NCBI RefSeq assembly: GCF_035918395.1
Contig: NZ_CP142362.1
Coordinates: 1,897,501 to 1,961,500, forward strand
DNA length: 64,000 bases
Source of the DNA: Mycolicibacterium sp. ND9-15
GTDB lineage: Bacteria > Actinomycetota > Actinomycetes > Mycobacteriales > Mycobacteriaceae
Direction of reading: 5' to 3'
Made by a program: the position numbers and the translations under genes. The first letter of the stretch is position 1; each line of letters starts with the position of its first letter. Shown piece by piece: positions 1-15,367 of the stretch. The notes under the pieces are model-generated. The model saw nothing but the letters and a program-made list of their open reading frames with translations. It searched no databases and was not told the origin of the DNA.

Positions 1-11
1 TCGCCGCGGAA

Positions 12-1726
<1,715 letters not shown>

Positions 1727-1730
<4 letters not shown>

Positions 1731-2740
1731 CCAATTACTCCAACCGTGACATCGAGTTCGGCCGCGATCCGCTCGGCGGTCCAAGGCGCGAGAAGAAACC
1801 CGTTGCGCCCGTGGCCCGCTGCGACCAGTGTGCGCTCGTCGAGCCGTTCGACGAGCGGTAGTCCGTCCGGGGTCATCGGCCGCAGGCCCGCGGCGCATTC
1901 GGCGAGTTCGTACTCGCCCAGCGCAGGCATCACCGCGCAGGCGTCGTCGAGGAGTTCACGCACTCCCGTCACCGCCGGTGCGGTGTCGCGCCCGTGCTCG
2001 TACTGTGTCGCACCGACGACGACCCCGTCGGCGCGGGGCACCAGATACACCTGCCTGCCGTGCACCCGAGCCCGGACGACCCGCTGGGGCACCGGCATGC
2101 AGCCGCGGCGCCACCGCAACCGCAACACCTCACCCTTGACCGGCCGGATCGGCAGGTCGGGCCACAGCTTCGGGGCGTCAACGCCGTTCGCGATCACCAC
2201 GTTGTCCGCCTGCACCTCGGCGAGGTCGGACACGGGCGCCGCCCACTGCACTCCGAGCCGCTCGCACAGCGCCCCCAGCGCCCGCACCAGCGCGCGGTTG
2301 TCCACGGCCAATTCGGCTTCGGCGCGAAAGCCGTGCCGGATGCCTTGCGCCAGCAGCGGTTCGACATCCCGGGCCGACGACGTCACCGTCACCGGATGGC
2401 CCTGGGCCGCCAGCCACTCACCGACGGTCCGCAGGTCGGCAGCGTCGGCGCGGTCGACGGCGACCACCAGCGATTCGCGTGCGGTGACCACGTCGTCGGG
2501 CAGCCCGTCCAGGAAACCGCCGTGCCACAGGTGCAGCGACTCCAGCCCGAGTTGCAGCAGCTTCTCCTCGCCGGGCCAGCCCTCGCTGTGCGGTGCGAGC
2601 ATGCCGCCCGCGACCCACGACGCGCCGCGGTCGTCGGTGCGGTGCACCCGCACGTCCCAGCCGGCCAGCAGTGCGCGCCGCGCCACCGACAGCCCGATGA
2701 CGCCGCCGCCGACCACGGCCAGACTTGCCTTGGTCAACAT
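1727..2740 (-). CDS. thiO: Glycine oxidase ThiO
   Basis: A 337-residue FAD-dependent amine oxidase that oxidises glycine to the iminoacetate used by ThiG. The N-terminal dinucleotide fold GGGVIG is at residues 11-16. Near the C-terminus GHGRNGFLLAPWTAE is the conserved FAD-site block. An upstream in-frame ATG at 2758 lies inside the riboswitch sequence, so ATG 2740 (MLTKASLAV) is preferred. The purine-rich GAAGGGAGGG just before it is the ribosome site, with unusually short spacing; TTG 2737 is a possible alternative. First gene of the thi operon under TPP riboswitch control. Confidence 0.93.
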
Positions 2741-2741
2741 C

Positions 2742-2838
2742 CCTCCCTTCGCCGGCATGACCCGGATCAGGTGCGACGGTAAGGGCAGGTTCGCATGCCC
2801 ACTCTCAGTCCCCGGTCCCGGGACTCCCGCGTTCGTTC
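2742..2838 (-). promoter_or_regulatory. TPP (THI-box) riboswitch before thiO
   Basis: On the minus strand the leader contains the two conserved THI-element halves: GGGACTGAGAG (CTGAGAG at 2808-2802) and CTGATCCGGGTCATGCCGGC (2770-2751). The 3' half runs directly into GAAGGGAGGG, the ribosome site of thiO. Bound thiamine pyrophosphate would therefore be expected to hide that site and repress translation. The exact 5' boundary is estimated. Confidence 0.93.
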
Positions 2839-2891
2839 ACCCACAGTACCCGCTGGCCAGACCGTCTTCGATGAGCCGCTAACGTCGCGGT

Positions 2892-3563
2892 GTGCACGAA
2901 CCTCGGGAGCGCCTGGCCACCGCGTCGCTGTACCTGTGCACCGACGCCCGCCGCGAGCGCGGCGACCTCGCGGAGTTCGCCGACGCCGCGTTGGCTGGCG
3001 GCGTCGATGTCATCCAGTTGCGGGACAAGGGTTCGCCGGGCGAACAGCGGTTCGGGCCGCTGGAGGCGCGTCACGAACTCGAGGCACTCGAGGTGCTCGC
3101 CGACGCTGCCCGGCGCCACGGCGCGCTGCTGGCCGTCAATGATCGTGCCGACATCGCACTGGCCGCCGGCGCCGGGGTTCTTCACCTGGGCCAGGACGAC
3201 CTCCCGCTGACGGTCGCCCGCGACATCGTCGGTCCCGACCCGGTGATCGGGCGGTCCACCCACGACGTCGATCAGGTGGCGGCCGCGATGGCCGAGTCCG
3301 TCGACTACTTCTGCGTCGGCCCCTGCTGGCCCACCCCGACCAAACCCGGGCGCCCCGCACCCGGCCTCGACCTGGTGCGCCACACCGCCGAACGGGGTAG
3401 CGACAAGCCGTGGTTCGCGATCGGCGGGATCGACGCGGACCGGTTGCCGGAGGTGCTGGCCGCAGGTGCGCGCCGCATCGTCGTGGTGCGGGCGATCACG
3501 GCCGCCGAGGATCCGCGCGCGGCGGCCGGGCAGCTGAAGGCGGCGCTCAGAGCCGCCGATTGA
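2892..3563 (+). CDS. thiE: Thiamine-phosphate synthase ThiE
   Basis: A 223-residue TIM-barrel enzyme coupling hydroxymethylpyrimidine diphosphate with thiazole phosphate to give thiamine phosphate. Conserved blocks are VIQLRDKG near residue 40, VNDRADIAL and LHLGQDDLP in the middle, [13 protein letters not shown] at the phosphate site and FAIGGI near the C-terminus. A GTG start is used; 2890 and 2892 both offer GTG, and 2892 is the frame of the protein. It is divergent from thiO and has no riboswitch of its own in the short gap. Its last 17 bases overlap the convergent NUDIX gene. Confidence 0.95.
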   Translation: MHEPRERLATASLYLCTDARRERGDLAEFADAALAGGVDVIQLRDKGSPGEQRFGPLEARHELEALEVLADAARRHGALLAVNDRADIALAAGAGVLHLGQDDLPLTVARDIVGPDPVIGRSTHDVDQVAAAMAESVDYFCVGPCWPTPTKPGRPAPGLDLVRHTAERGSDKPWFAIGGIDADRLPEVLAAGARRIVVVRAITAAEDPRAAAGQLKAALRAAD

Positions 3564-4056
3564 CCAGCAGCGGGATCGAGGCGAACTCGTCGCGCAGCCG
3601 CTCCCAACTGGCGGCGAACCCCGGATGCAGCGGCAGCCGGACGACCTCGTCGACGGCCACCCAGCGCAACTCGGCGCTCTCCCGGTTCGGGACGGTGTCC
3701 AACATCTCGGGCGCGTCGGCGATGACCGTGCTGTAGGTCCAGCTCACCTGCCCATTCGGGCCTGCCGCGACCACCTTGGTCTGCACCACCTTGCGCACCG
3801 TCAACTGGTCCTGCGGCAGGCCCGCTTCTTCGTGGGCTTCCCGGATGGCCGCCTGTTCCGCAGTCTCGTGGCTGTCGCGCGCACCGCCGGGCAGACCCCA
3901 GGTGTCGCCCTGGTGGCTCCATGCCGCCCGATGCTGAAGCAGCACCACCGCGGCGCCGCTCAGGCCCGGGGCCCGCAGCAGCAGGCCGGCCGCACCGTAC
4001 CTACCCCAGTAGGCCTGGCCCTCGGAAACCACCCATCCGTCACCGTCGCCACGCAC
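3547..4056 (-). CDS. mutT3: NUDIX hydrolase, MutT3-like
   Basis: A 169-residue NUDIX pyrophosphohydrolase. The full NUDIX box (G-x5-E-x7-R-E-x-x-E-E-x-G) is present as GARDSHE through REAHEEAGL, at about residues 58-80. The N-terminus [14 protein letters not shown] is typical of mycobacterial MutT3. Position next to thiE and glnX matches Rv0413. The family sanitises oxidised nucleotides such as 8-oxo-dGTP; the substrate here is inferred by synteny. It converges on thiE with overlapping 3' ends. Confidence 0.9.
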   Translation of the reverse strand: MRGDGDGWVVSEGQAYWGRYGAAGLLLRAPGLSGAAVVLLQHRAAWSHQGDTWGLPGGARDSHETAEQAAIREAHEEAGLPQDQLTVRKVVQTKVVAAGPNGQVSWTYSTVIADAPEMLDTVPNRESAELRWVAVDEVVRLPLHPGFAASWERLRDEFASIPLLVNRRL

Positions 4057-4167
4057 GCCTCAACAATAGGGCCGCCCTGGCTGCCGGAAACTCTTAGACT
4101 TCTTTCATAGAGTGGGAGCGGTCGTAACGACGAGCCGGAAAGCGATGCTGATGAGGTCCGCGCGCAC

Positions 4168-5483
4168 GTGACTGTGGAGTTGGCGCACCCGTCGACGGAG
4201 CCGCTCGCTTCGCGGTCACCGTCCACACCGGCACAACAACGCTGGTGGTTCCTGTGGACCACGCCGGGCCGGATCCTGACCATCGGGGTGGTGCTGTCCG
4301 CACTGGTCATCGCCAGCGCGTTCGCCACCTCGACCACGATCAACGACCGCCAGCAAGCGCTCATGAAGGTGCTCAACCACACCGAGCCGCTGTCCTTCGC
4401 CGCCGGACAGCTCTACACGACGCTGTCGGTGGCCGACGCCGCCGCGGCCACCGCGTTCATCGCCGGCGCCGAGCCACGCGACGTCCGGCACCGCTACGAA
4501 CAGGCGATCACGGAAGCGTCGGTCGCCGTGACACGCGCGTCGAGCGGGCTCACCGACGAGGACCTGGTGCAGTTGCTGGGCCGGGTCAACGCCGAGCTGT
4601 CGGTGTACACCGGTCTGGTCGAGACCGCACGCACCAACAACCGGTCAGGCAACCCGGTGGGCTCGTCGTACCTGTCCGAAGCGTCTGGGTTGATGCAGAA
4701 CCAGATCCTGCCCGGTGCGCAGCGGCTCTACGAGGAGACCTCGGCGCGGGTGGACGACGAGACCAGCGCATCCACCCGCATTCCCGGCCCGGTCATCCTG
4801 GTGGTCCTGGCGACGTTGCTGTTCGGCGTGTTCGCCAACCGGTGGCTGGCCCGGCGCACCCGCAGGCGGATCAACATCGGCTTCGTCGCCGGCGGCCTGG
4901 CGGTGCTGATCATGCTGATCTGGGTGGGGACGGCGCTGATCATCTCGACCGCCGACAGCCGCAGCGCCAAGGACACCGCCGCCGAGTCCTTGACGACCGT
5001 CACCAACCTGGCGATCACCGCGCAGCAAGCGCGCGCCGACGAGACGCTCTCATTGGTCCGGCGCGGCGACGAGACGGTGCGAAAGGAGTCCTACTACCAA
5101 CGCATCGACATGATGCAGCAACAGCTTTCGAACTACCTCTCCCGTGACGACACCATCGACAAGACCGACCTCGCCGAGGCCGACCAATTGCTGAAAAGGT
5201 GGCGTGCCGCCGACGACCGGATCAACGCCTACATCAGTGTGGGCAACTACCAGGCCGCCACGCAGGTGGCGTTGGGCACCGGCGAGGACGACTCCACGCC
5301 GGCGTTCAACAAGCTGGACGAGGCGTTGAGCCACGCCATCGAGGAGAGCCGCAGCCAGTTGCGCAGGGACATCGTCAACGCTTACCGCATATTGTCCGGC
5401 GCGACCGTGGGGGCCGCGGCGCTCAGCGTCGTCGCCGCGATCGCCGTGGCGTTGGGGCTGTGGCCGAGATTGAGCGAGTACCG

Positions 5484-5487
<4 letters not shown>
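4168..5487 (+). CDS. glnX: GlnX-like membrane partner of GlnH and PknG
   Basis: A 439-residue inner-membrane protein with a GTG start. Four membrane helices are visible: about residues 35-57, 208-226, 241-263 and 410-432. They enclose two extracytoplasmic helical regions like the four-helix bundles of sensory receptors. This matches Rv0412c/GlnX, reported to link the periplasmic binding protein GlnH to the kinase PknG. The stop overlaps the glnH start (GTGA), supporting stoichiometric expression. No HAMP, kinase or output domain is visible, so how the signal crosses is not shown by the sequence. Confidence 0.88.
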
Positions 5488-8734
<3,247 letters not shown>

Positions 8735-8835
8735 GCGGTTGGTTTGGACACAGTCAGCTCATGCCGATCGACGCTTTGCTGGCGGCGACCGCAAGCCTTC
8801 CGCTGATCGGTGTCAGATGACTGTTGCACAGATCG

Positions 8836-9246
8836 CTAACGCCCGAAGACGTACTCGAACCACTGGCCGTCCACACCCAATTCGGTCCAGCCGGCATTCT
8901 GCATCTTGCTCCGGAGAGCGTCGACCATGGCCCAACGTTTGGGGTTCTGTCCAAGGTATCCGCTACCCAGTTCCGTCTGGCTGACTTCGTTCGATCCGCC
9001 TTGCGTCATCACGACGCCATTGGGGGTTTCCGCTTGGAACGACACAAAGACGGCGCTGCCCATCCCAATCGGAATCATCATGGTCGCCGCTTTGATACGT
9101 GCGGACTGACTGTAGGTCTCAGCGACGGAGGGTGCTGCCCCGGCCCGTTGTCCTATCCCGAGACACAGGGCAAGGCCCGCGGCGAAGACCAGAAATACGG
9201 CAGCGACGTTCAAGCCCACACGCGCAGAGGTCCTTTCTCTAGCCAT
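8836..9246 (-). CDS. Small secreted or anchored hypothetical protein
   Basis: A 136-residue protein of unknown function. Residues 12-38 form a hydrophobic segment ending in AGAAP, resembling a signal peptide with an Ala-x-Ala cleavage site. The mature part has no cysteines and no motif I recognise. It converges on pknG about 100 bases away. A GAGAGATGG-type purine run precedes the ATG. It may be a lineage-restricted exported protein; no function is assigned. Confidence 0.65.
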   Translation of the reverse strand: MARERTSARVGLNVAAVFLVFAAGLALCLGIGQRAGAAPSVAETYSQSARIKAATMMIPIGMGSAVFVSFQAETPNGVVMTQGGSNEVSQTELGSGYLGQNPKRWAMVDALRSKMQNAGWTELGVDGQWFEYVFGR

Positions 9247-9675
9247 CTCTCCTCCCGACAGATCGGTGAACTTCTCGCATAGCTGACTATCGGGGCGATC
9301 AGCATCACCAAACAGGGGCTTTTGCCACCTTTGTTCAGGGAAGAAAGTCTTGACTCGGGCCTTTCACTGATTGCACCGCCGGTTTCCGCCGGTTACCGAT
9401 GAGGCAATTCGTCCTCACAATCGTGACCGCGGCGTGATGAGGGCCTACGGAGTCAGTGGCCGATACCAGCAAACACCGCTTCCGCGGCGGCGGCTTTGCA
9501 GTATTTGCCCATGCCGTAAACCCAATGGTCGAGGCGCGGATTTCGTAGTAATCTGCATCACAGGTTGAGGTCACAGCCAACTGCAGAGGTGATTCGGGGT
9601 CGAACTCCCCGATAGCGGCCATCGAAGCCGACGGCGCCTCCGCGGCTCCAACTGCGTCCGACAACAGGAGTCACC
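9247..9675. other. 429-base gap without a supportable gene
   Basis: Reading frames on both strands here have poor GC3 pattern, no ribosome sites and no recognisable motif. The longest, minus strand 9335-9664, looks like chance or badly decayed sequence. A small inverted repeat GGGGTCGAACTCCCC lies about 80 bases before the STAS gene. The AACAGGAG just before 9676 is the STAS ribosome site. Nothing else is evident. Confidence 0.55.
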
Positions 9676-10122
9676 GTGTCCGCTGTAGGAACCTGCCGGG
9701 TGTTTCGACCCGACCCCCGCTCGTTCGATCAGTGCGAACGCCACCACCGCAGCAGCTTCTCCGCGGCGCACCAGACCCGTTCGACGGTGCTCGTGACGGT
9801 CGACGGCGACATCGACGCAACCAACAGCCGCGCGCTGGCGACCTACGTGGAAGGGCAGATGGCCGGTACGCGGCGCCTGTTGGTCGACCTTCGGCTCGTG
9901 GACTTCTTCGGCACGGCCGGATTCGCAAGCCTGCACTACATCAACGTGATCTGCTCGCGGAACGGAATCGACTGGGAGGTGCGCTGCGGGCGGCGGGTCC
10001 GCCGGCTGCTCGCCATCTGCGATCCCGCGGGCGAACTGCCGCTCGAGAAGCCGCGCTCACCGCTCGACGAGGTGCGCGCAGGCACGGGCGATCGCAAGCT
10101 CCTCATCAGTGGGAACAACTAG
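9676..10122 (+). CDS. STAS-domain protein (anti-anti-sigma-like)
   Basis: A 148-residue single-domain STAS protein. The core [20 protein letters not shown] followed by [19 protein letters not shown] matches the strand-helix pattern of anti-sigma-factor antagonists. The usual phosphorylatable serine after Asp-x in D-S-S-G is altered: the loop reads DFFGTAGF, so phospho-control may differ or be lost. The GTG start has CAGGAG eight bases upstream. Its last 66 bases overlap the 3' end of convergent ackA. No sigma factor or anti-sigma kinase lies nearby, so the partner is unknown. Confidence 0.83.
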   Translation: MSAVGTCRVFRPDPRSFDQCERHHRSSFSAAHQTRSTVLVTVDGDIDATNSRALATYVEGQMAGTRRLLVDLRLVDFFGTAGFASLHYINVICSRNGIDWEVRCGRRVRRLLAICDPAGELPLEKPRSPLDEVRAGTGDRKLLISGNN

Positions 10123-11199
10123 CACCGTCGTCGGCGAATTGTCGGCCGATATCCGCCGGGTGGTCCTGTCGGCACTCTCGTTCAGTTGTTCATCGAGTTC
10201 GATGCCCAGCGGTGCCATCCCGGTCAGCGCGTCACGGCGCACCGCAGCGTCGTTCTCCCCCACCCCCGCGGTGAACGTGACGACATCGGCCGAGCCCAGC
10301 AGGGCCAGGTAGGCGCCGATGTACTTGCGCAGCCGGTGGATATAGACGTCGTAGGCCAATTGTGCTGCCGCGTCCCCGGATTCGATACGCTGATGCAGCA
10401 CCCGGAAATCGATCTCGCCGCCCAGCCCAAGGACGCCGGAGCGGCGGTTGAGCATCTCCTCGATATCCTCGACGCTCATGTTCGCGTTGCGCCGCAAGTA
10501 GAACAGCACCCCGGGATCGATGTCGCCGGAACGTGTTCCCATCACCAGCCCCTCCATCGGAGTCAACCCCATGGAGGTGTCCACCGGGCGCCCCCCGACG
10601 ATGGCCGAGGCCGATGCGCCGTTGCCCAGATGCAGCACGATCTGGCGCGCCGAGTCCAGCGGAACGCCCACAAACGCGGCAGCCTGTTCGCTGACGTACT
10701 CGTGCGAGGTGCCGTGGAAGCCGTAGCGACGGATGTGCCACTGCGCCGCGACGTCCTTGTCGATCGCATACGTGGCAGCGGCAGGCGGCAGGTCGTGGAA
10801 GAACGCGGTGTCGAAGACCGCGACGTGGGGTAGATCGGGCAGTGCCTTGCGGGCTTCTTCGATACCGAGCAGAGCGGGTGGATTATGCAGCGGGGCAAGC
10901 GGACACAACTCGCCGATCTTGGCGACCAACGCGTCGTCGATCAGCGTCGGCCGATAGATATCGGGCCCGCCGTGCACCACCCGGTGCCCGACGGCGACTA
11001 GGTCGAGCGAGTCGGGCGGTCGTCCCGACTCCGCCATCTGGTCGAACGCCGTCTGCAGCGCCTCGGCGTGGTCGCGAACCTGACCCTCGCCGATTCGCTC
11101 GACAATGCCGTCCACCACCATCGTTTCTGAATCCGGTTCGATGATCGCGTATTTGAGCGACGACGAGCCCGAGTTGATCACGAGTACGCTGCGTGCCAT
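10057..11199 (-). CDS. ackA: Acetate kinase AckA
   Basis: A 380-residue acetate kinase interconverting acetate plus ATP and acetyl phosphate. The N-terminus [15 protein letters not shown] is the diagnostic acetokinase signature. [45 protein letters not shown] and FTAGVGEND are further conserved blocks. ATG 11199 is chosen because it overlaps the pta stop as TGATG; the longer in-frame extension runs through pta. It acts with Pta in acetate overflow or assimilation. The 3' end overlaps the STAS gene. Confidence 0.97.
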   Translation of the reverse strand: MARSVLVINSGSSSLKYAIIEPDSETMVVDGIVERIGEGQVRDHAEALQTAFDQMAESGRPPDSLDLVAVGHRVVHGGPDIYRPTLIDDALVAKIGELCPLAPLHNPPALLGIEEARKALPDLPHVAVFDTAFFHDLPPAAATYAIDKDVAAQWHIRRYGFHGTSHEYVSEQAAAFVGVPLDSARQIVLHLGNGASASAIVGGRPVDTSMGLTPMEGLVMGTRSGDIDPGVLFYLRRNANMSVEDIEEMLNRRSGVLGLGGEIDFRVLHQRIESGDAAAQLAYDVYIHRLRKYIGAYLALLGSADVVTFTAGVGENDAAVRRDALTGMAPLGIELDEQLNESADRTTRRISADNSPTTVLVVPTDEELAIARACAHLVER

Positions 11200-13298
11200 C
11201 AGAGCGTTTGCGCCTGGATAGCGGTGATCGCCACGGTATTGACGATGTCCTCGACCAACGCCCCGCGCGAGAGATCGTTGACGGGTTTCTTCAAACCCTG
11301 CAGTACGGGTCCGATCGCGATCGCGCCGGCGCTGCGCTGCACCGCCTTGTACGTGTTGTTGCCGGTGTTGAGGTCCGGGAAGATCAGCACCGTCGCCCGA
11401 CCGGCCACCTTCGAGTCGGGCATCTTCGACTTGGCCACCGAGGGTTCCACCGCGGCGTCGTACTGGATCGGTCCGTCGACAAGCAGATCCGGCTCCCGCT
11501 GCATAACCAATTCCGTTGCCTGTCTGACCTTCTCGACGTCCGCACCGGATCCGCTGCTGCCCGTCGAGTAGGACAGCATCGCAACCCGCGGTTCGATACC
11601 GAAGCTGGCCGCGGTGCGTGCCGACGAGATCGCGATGTCGGCCAGTTCCTCGGCGGTCGGGTCCGGCACGATCGCACAGTCGCCGTAGGCCAGCACCCGG
11701 TCGGCCAGGCACATCAGGAAGATGCTGGACACCGTGGAGACGTCGGGCAACGTCCTGATGATCTCGAAGGCGGGCCGCACCGTGTGGGCCGTGGTGTGTC
11801 GTGCGCCGGAGACCATGCCGTCGACCATGTCGTTGTGCACCAGCATGGTGCCGAAATAAGATACGTCGTGGATGATCTCGCGCGCCTGCTCGACGGTGAC
11901 GCCCTTGCGTTTCCGTAGTTCGGCGTACTGTTCGGCGAACTTGTCGCACAGGTCGCTGGTCTGCGGGTCGAGCACCGTGGCGCTCGAGATGTCGACGCCC
12001 AATTCCGCCGCGCGAGCGCGGATCCGGGCCTCGTCACCGAGAATAGTCAGATCGGCCACCCGGCGCCGCAGCGATCGGCCGGCGGCCGTCAGGATGCGGT
12101 CGTCGTCGCCCTCCGGCAACACGATGTGCTTGCGGTCCGAGCGCGCCCAGTCGAGCAACTGATACGTGAACATCTGCGGGGTAACCACTGCTGGGATCGG
12201 AATAGCAAGCTGGGCAAGCAGATCCGCGACGTCGACGTGGGTCTCCATCAAGGCCACGGCCGTGTCGATCTTGCGCACCGACTTCGCCGTCACCCGGCCG
12301 CGCGCCGAGGCCACCCGGCTCGCGGTCTCGAAGGTGCGAAACCTGGTGGCGATGATCGGTAACCGCAACCCGAGGCCCGCCACCAACGCAGCGATCGCCG
12401 GATGCAGTTCCAGTCCGCCGTTGAGGATGATGCAGGACAACGACGGAAAGCCTTCGGCGGCATGCGCGCTCGCCAACGCCAGCACGACGTCGGATCGGTC
12501 ACCCGCCGCGATGACCGCGACACCCTCACTGAGCCGTTCGAGTACCCGTTCGGCGGTCATCCCGGCGACCAGGACATCCATCGCCTCCCGCGACAGCAGC
12601 GCCGGGTCGCCGCTGAGCAGCGTACCTTCGACGGCCTGTTGCAGTTCGGTGACCGTCGCCGCCACCAGCAGCGGGTCCTCCGGCAGGGCGTAGCACTTGG
12701 GTTCGAAGCCCTTCAGCGCGTCGAGCACCGCGGACAACTGGGCGGGATCGCAGCGGTTGGCGACGACCGCTGCGGTGTGCGCATGCTGGGCGGTGATCTC
12801 GTCGAGGCAGATGTCGACGATGTGCGCGACCTGCTCGGGGCTTCGATCCTTGGCTTTCACCGCCAGAATCACCGGGGCACCGAGGTTGGCCGCGATCCGC
12901 GCATTGGTCGACAGCTCGCTGGGCGCGGCGATGTCGGTGTAGTCGCTGCCGACGACCAACACCGCGTCGCAGTGATCGGCCACCCAGTGGTACCGGTCGA
13001 CGATCTCGGCCAGCGCACCCTCGGGATTGACATGAAGTTCCTCGTAGCCGACGCCCACGCAGTCGTCGTAGGACAGACCGGCGGTGGTGTGGCCGAGCAG
13101 CAGTTCCAGGATGTAGTCCCGGTCCTCGCCGAGCCGGGTGATCGGCCGGAAGACACCGACTTTCGCGACGGTCGCCGTCAACCGGTGCAGGACGCCCAGC
13201 GCGATCGTCGACTTGCCGGTGTCGCCCTCGGGGGAGGCGACGTAGATGGCGCTTGAGCGCTCGCGCGAGGACACTGAGTTGGATGAGCGCTCCGACAC
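11199..13298 (-). CDS. pta: Phosphate acetyltransferase Pta
   Basis: A 699-residue long-form phosphotransacetylase converting acetyl-CoA and phosphate to acetyl phosphate. The N-terminal third has an ATPase-like fold ([15 protein letters not shown] near residue 20) followed by a DRTGG region. The C-terminal 330 residues are the catalytic PTA_PTB domain ([63 protein letters not shown]). A GTG start is used. The stop overlaps ackA. With the EEP gene and fgd1 upstream on the same strand at gaps of about 26 bases, it is probably co-transcribed. Confidence 0.97.
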   Translation of the reverse strand: MSERSSNSVSSRERSSAIYVASPEGDTGKSTIALGVLHRLTATVAKVGVFRPITRLGEDRDYILELLLGHTTAGLSYDDCVGVGYEELHVNPEGALAEIVDRYHWVADHCDAVLVVGSDYTDIAAPSELSTNARIAANLGAPVILAVKAKDRSPEQVAHIVDICLDEITAQHAHTAAVVANRCDPAQLSAVLDALKGFEPKCYALPEDPLLVAATVTELQQAVEGTLLSGDPALLSREAMDVLVAGMTAERVLERLSEGVAVIAAGDRSDVVLALASAHAAEGFPSLSCIILNGGLELHPAIAALVAGLGLRLPIIATRFRTFETASRVASARGRVTAKSVRKIDTAVALMETHVDVADLLAQLAIPIPAVVTPQMFTYQLLDWARSDRKHIVLPEGDDDRILTAAGRSLRRRVADLTILGDEARIRARAAELGVDISSATVLDPQTSDLCDKFAEQYAELRKRKGVTVEQAREIIHDVSYFGTMLVHNDMVDGMVSGARHTTAHTVRPAFEIIRTLPDVSTVSSIFLMCLADRVLAYGDCAIVPDPTAEELADIAISSARTAASFGIEPRVAMLSYSTGSSGSGADVEKVRQATELVMQREPDLLVDGPIQYDAAVEPSVAKSKMPDSKVAGRATVLIFPDLNTGNNTYKAVQRSAGAIAIGPVLQGLKKPVNDLSRGALVEDIVNTVAITAIQAQTL

Positions 13299-13324
13299 GC
13301 GTCACAGCCTAGCCGCAGCGCCCG

Positions 13325-14296
13325 TCAGCCTGCGGTCGGATCGATCGGGACCTCGACGGTAGCCACGAGCCCGCGGTGGTCGGAGCCGGGCAGCGCGACG
13401 GTGCCGGCCGATGTCGCCGCACAGTTCCGGACCAAGACGTGGTCGATGCCGAGCACCGGCGGCCGCCACGGCTTGCTGGGATAGCTGCGGGTGAGACCCG
13501 CCCCGGCCTGCTCGGCGGCGTCCCGGTAACCCTCGTCCAGCAGCTTTCGGAACGGTCGCATGTCGTAGGTGGCGTTCAGGTCGCCGGCCACGATGACCGC
13601 GCCCGCCCCGGCGGACCCGGCCAGCGCCCGTAGCGTCTCGGGAAAACGGGCGATGTCGCCCTGGAACCAGCGCAGCGGCTGCACCCACGGAGCGGCCAGA
13701 TGCGCGGCGAGGACGGTGAGGTCGAACTTCACTCCGGGCCACCGAATCCGGGCGCCGAGCATCGGCATCTGGTAACCGTCGACGGCCGAGGAGGCCACGA
13801 TCGGATGGCGGCTCCATACGCCGATCCCCTCCGCCATCGGGCGCGCATCGACGACCCGGTGCCCGAAGACGCTGTCGATTCCGACGGTCGACATGGCGTC
13901 CGCCACTTCCGGGGTCATCTCCTGCACGACGAGCACATCGGCCGACGCGGTCGCGAGTTGGACGACCGCCCGCGCGTCGGCCCGACCCATGCCGAGATTG
14001 GCCGTCACCACCCGTAGTGCGATCGAGGGCGCAGCGGTCTTCTCCGGTCCGAAGTACCGCGGGGCCAATACGGCGAGCATCGCCACGCACAGCATCGAGG
14101 CCACGATCGTCGGCACCCACCGCCGCGCCACCGCGAACAGCACCATCGCCGCGACGCCCGCCGCCGTCAGGTACGGCGCGGCCGCGGCGAGAATCAGCAC
14201 GATCTCATGGCTGACCGGCAGATAGCGCGACAGCAGCCCGGCCAGCGCCATCGCGAACGCGACGATGCCCAGGACCGTCGCCAACACTCGAATCAC
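13325..14296 (-). CDS. Membrane-anchored endonuclease/exonuclease/phosphatase-family protein
   Basis: A 323-residue protein with three hydrophobic helices in the first 80 residues, then an EEP hydrolase domain. Catalytic blocks visible are VTANLG, VVQEM (metal Glu), VIVAGDLNA (Asp/Asn), GIDHVLV and LPGSDHRGLVATV (Asp-His pair). The domain should face outside the membrane by the loop arrangement, but this is inference. Substrates in the family include nucleic acids, phosphoinositides and sphingomyelin; none can be chosen here. It is inserted between fgd1 and pta, which I recall as adjacent in M. tuberculosis. Confidence 0.87.
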   Translation of the reverse strand: MIRVLATVLGIVAFAMALAGLLSRYLPVSHEIVLILAAAAPYLTAAGVAAMVLFAVARRWVPTIVASMLCVAMLAVLAPRYFGPEKTAAPSIALRVVTANLGMGRADARAVVQLATASADVLVVQEMTPEVADAMSTVGIDSVFGHRVVDARPMAEGIGVWSRHPIVASSAVDGYQMPMLGARIRWPGVKFDLTVLAAHLAAPWVQPLRWFQGDIARFPETLRALAGSAGAGAVIVAGDLNATYDMRPFRKLLDEGYRDAAEQAGAGLTRSYPSKPWRPPVLGIDHVLVRNCAATSAGTVALPGSDHRGLVATVEVPIDPTAG

Positions 14297-14322
14297 GTTG
14301 TGATGGTGCGGTTCTCGACCGA

Positions 14323-15333
14323 TCAGCCGAGACGGCGCAACCGCGGCTCGAGGTCGCGGGCGAACAGTTCGAGGAACCTGCGCTGGTCGTGGCCGGGGGC
14401 GTGGAACACCAGGTGGTTGAGCCCCCAGTCGACGTAGTCCTTGACCTTCTCGACGGCCTCGTCGGGATCCGACGCGACGATCCAGCGCTTGGCGACCTGC
14501 TCGATGGGCAGTGCGTCGGCGGCCTTCTCCATTTCGATCGGGTCGTCTATGGAGTGCTTCTGTTCGGCGGTCAGCGACAGCGGTGCCCAGAACCGGGTGT
14601 TCTCCAGGGCGAGTTCGGGATCGGTGTCGTAGGAGATCTTGATCTCGATCATCCGGTCGATGTCGTCCACGCTGCGGCCCGCGGCCTCGGCGCCCTCTCT
14701 TACGGCCGGAATGAGCTTGTCCTTGTAGAGTTCCTCACCCTTGCCGCTGGTGCAGATGAACCCGTCGCCCGCGCGGCCCGCGTACTTGGCCACCACGGGC
14801 CCGCCCGCCGCGATGTACACCGGAATCCCGTCTTGGGGCACGTCGTAGATCGAGGCGCCCTTGGTGTGGTAGTAGTCGCCGTCGAAGTCGACCCGGTCAC
14901 CCAGCCACAGCTCGCGCATGAGCTTGACCGACTCCCGCAGCCGCGCGAAACGCTCCTTGAAGTCCGGCCAGTCCCCCTCGTAGCCGGTGGCGATCTCGTT
15001 GAGGGCTTCGCCGGTGCCCACTCCGAGGAAGATCCGGTTCGGATACAGGCACCCCATCGTGGCGAACGCCTGCGCGATCACCGCGGGGTTGTAGCGGAAC
15101 GTCGGGGTCAGCACCGATGTGCCGAGGATCATGCTCTTGGTGCGTTCGCCGACCGCGGTCATCCAGGCCAGGGAGAACGGCGCATGGCCGCCCTCGTGGC
15201 GCCACGGCTGGAAGTGGTCGCTGACCGTCGCGCTGTCCATGCCGTGCTCTTCGGCCGCCACGGCCAGCTCGACCAGTTCCCGCGGCGCGAACTGCTCCGC
15301 CGACGCCTTGTATCCGAGTTTGAGTTCAGCCAC
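14323..15333 (-). CDS. fgd1: F420-dependent glucose-6-phosphate dehydrogenase
   Basis: A 336-residue bacterial-luciferase-like TIM barrel that reduces cofactor F420 with glucose 6-phosphate. The N-terminus [20 protein letters not shown], the region [18 protein letters not shown] and [12 protein letters not shown] match the mycobacterial Fgd1 signature, and length is identical to the family. It supplies F420H2 to reductases for redox defence and nitroimidazole activation. First gene of fgd1-EEP-pta-ackA. Only 34 bases separate it from the divergent metallo-beta-lactamase gene, so the two promoters must overlap. Confidence 0.97.
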   Translation of the reverse strand: MAELKLGYKASAEQFAPRELVELAVAAEEHGMDSATVSDHFQPWRHEGGHAPFSLAWMTAVGERTKSMILGTSVLTPTFRYNPAVIAQAFATMGCLYPNRIFLGVGTGEALNEIATGYEGDWPDFKERFARLRESVKLMRELWLGDRVDFDGDYYHTKGASIYDVPQDGIPVYIAAGGPVVAKYAGRAGDGFICTSGKGEELYKDKLIPAVREGAEAAGRSVDDIDRMIEIKISYDTDPELALENTRFWAPLSLTAEQKHSIDDPIEMEKAADALPIEQVAKRWIVASDPDEAVEKVKDYVDWGLNHLVFHAPGHDQRRFLELFARDLEPRLRRLG

Positions 15334-15367
15334 GCTTCGTTTCTACTACCTCACCTAAACTCGCGGC

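Noticed and set aside
9335..9664. Minus-strand frame of 109 codons in the gap before the STAS gene
   Set aside because: No ribosome site, no domain and non-coding-like codon use. A neighbouring frame looks equally (un)convincing, so it is at best decayed.
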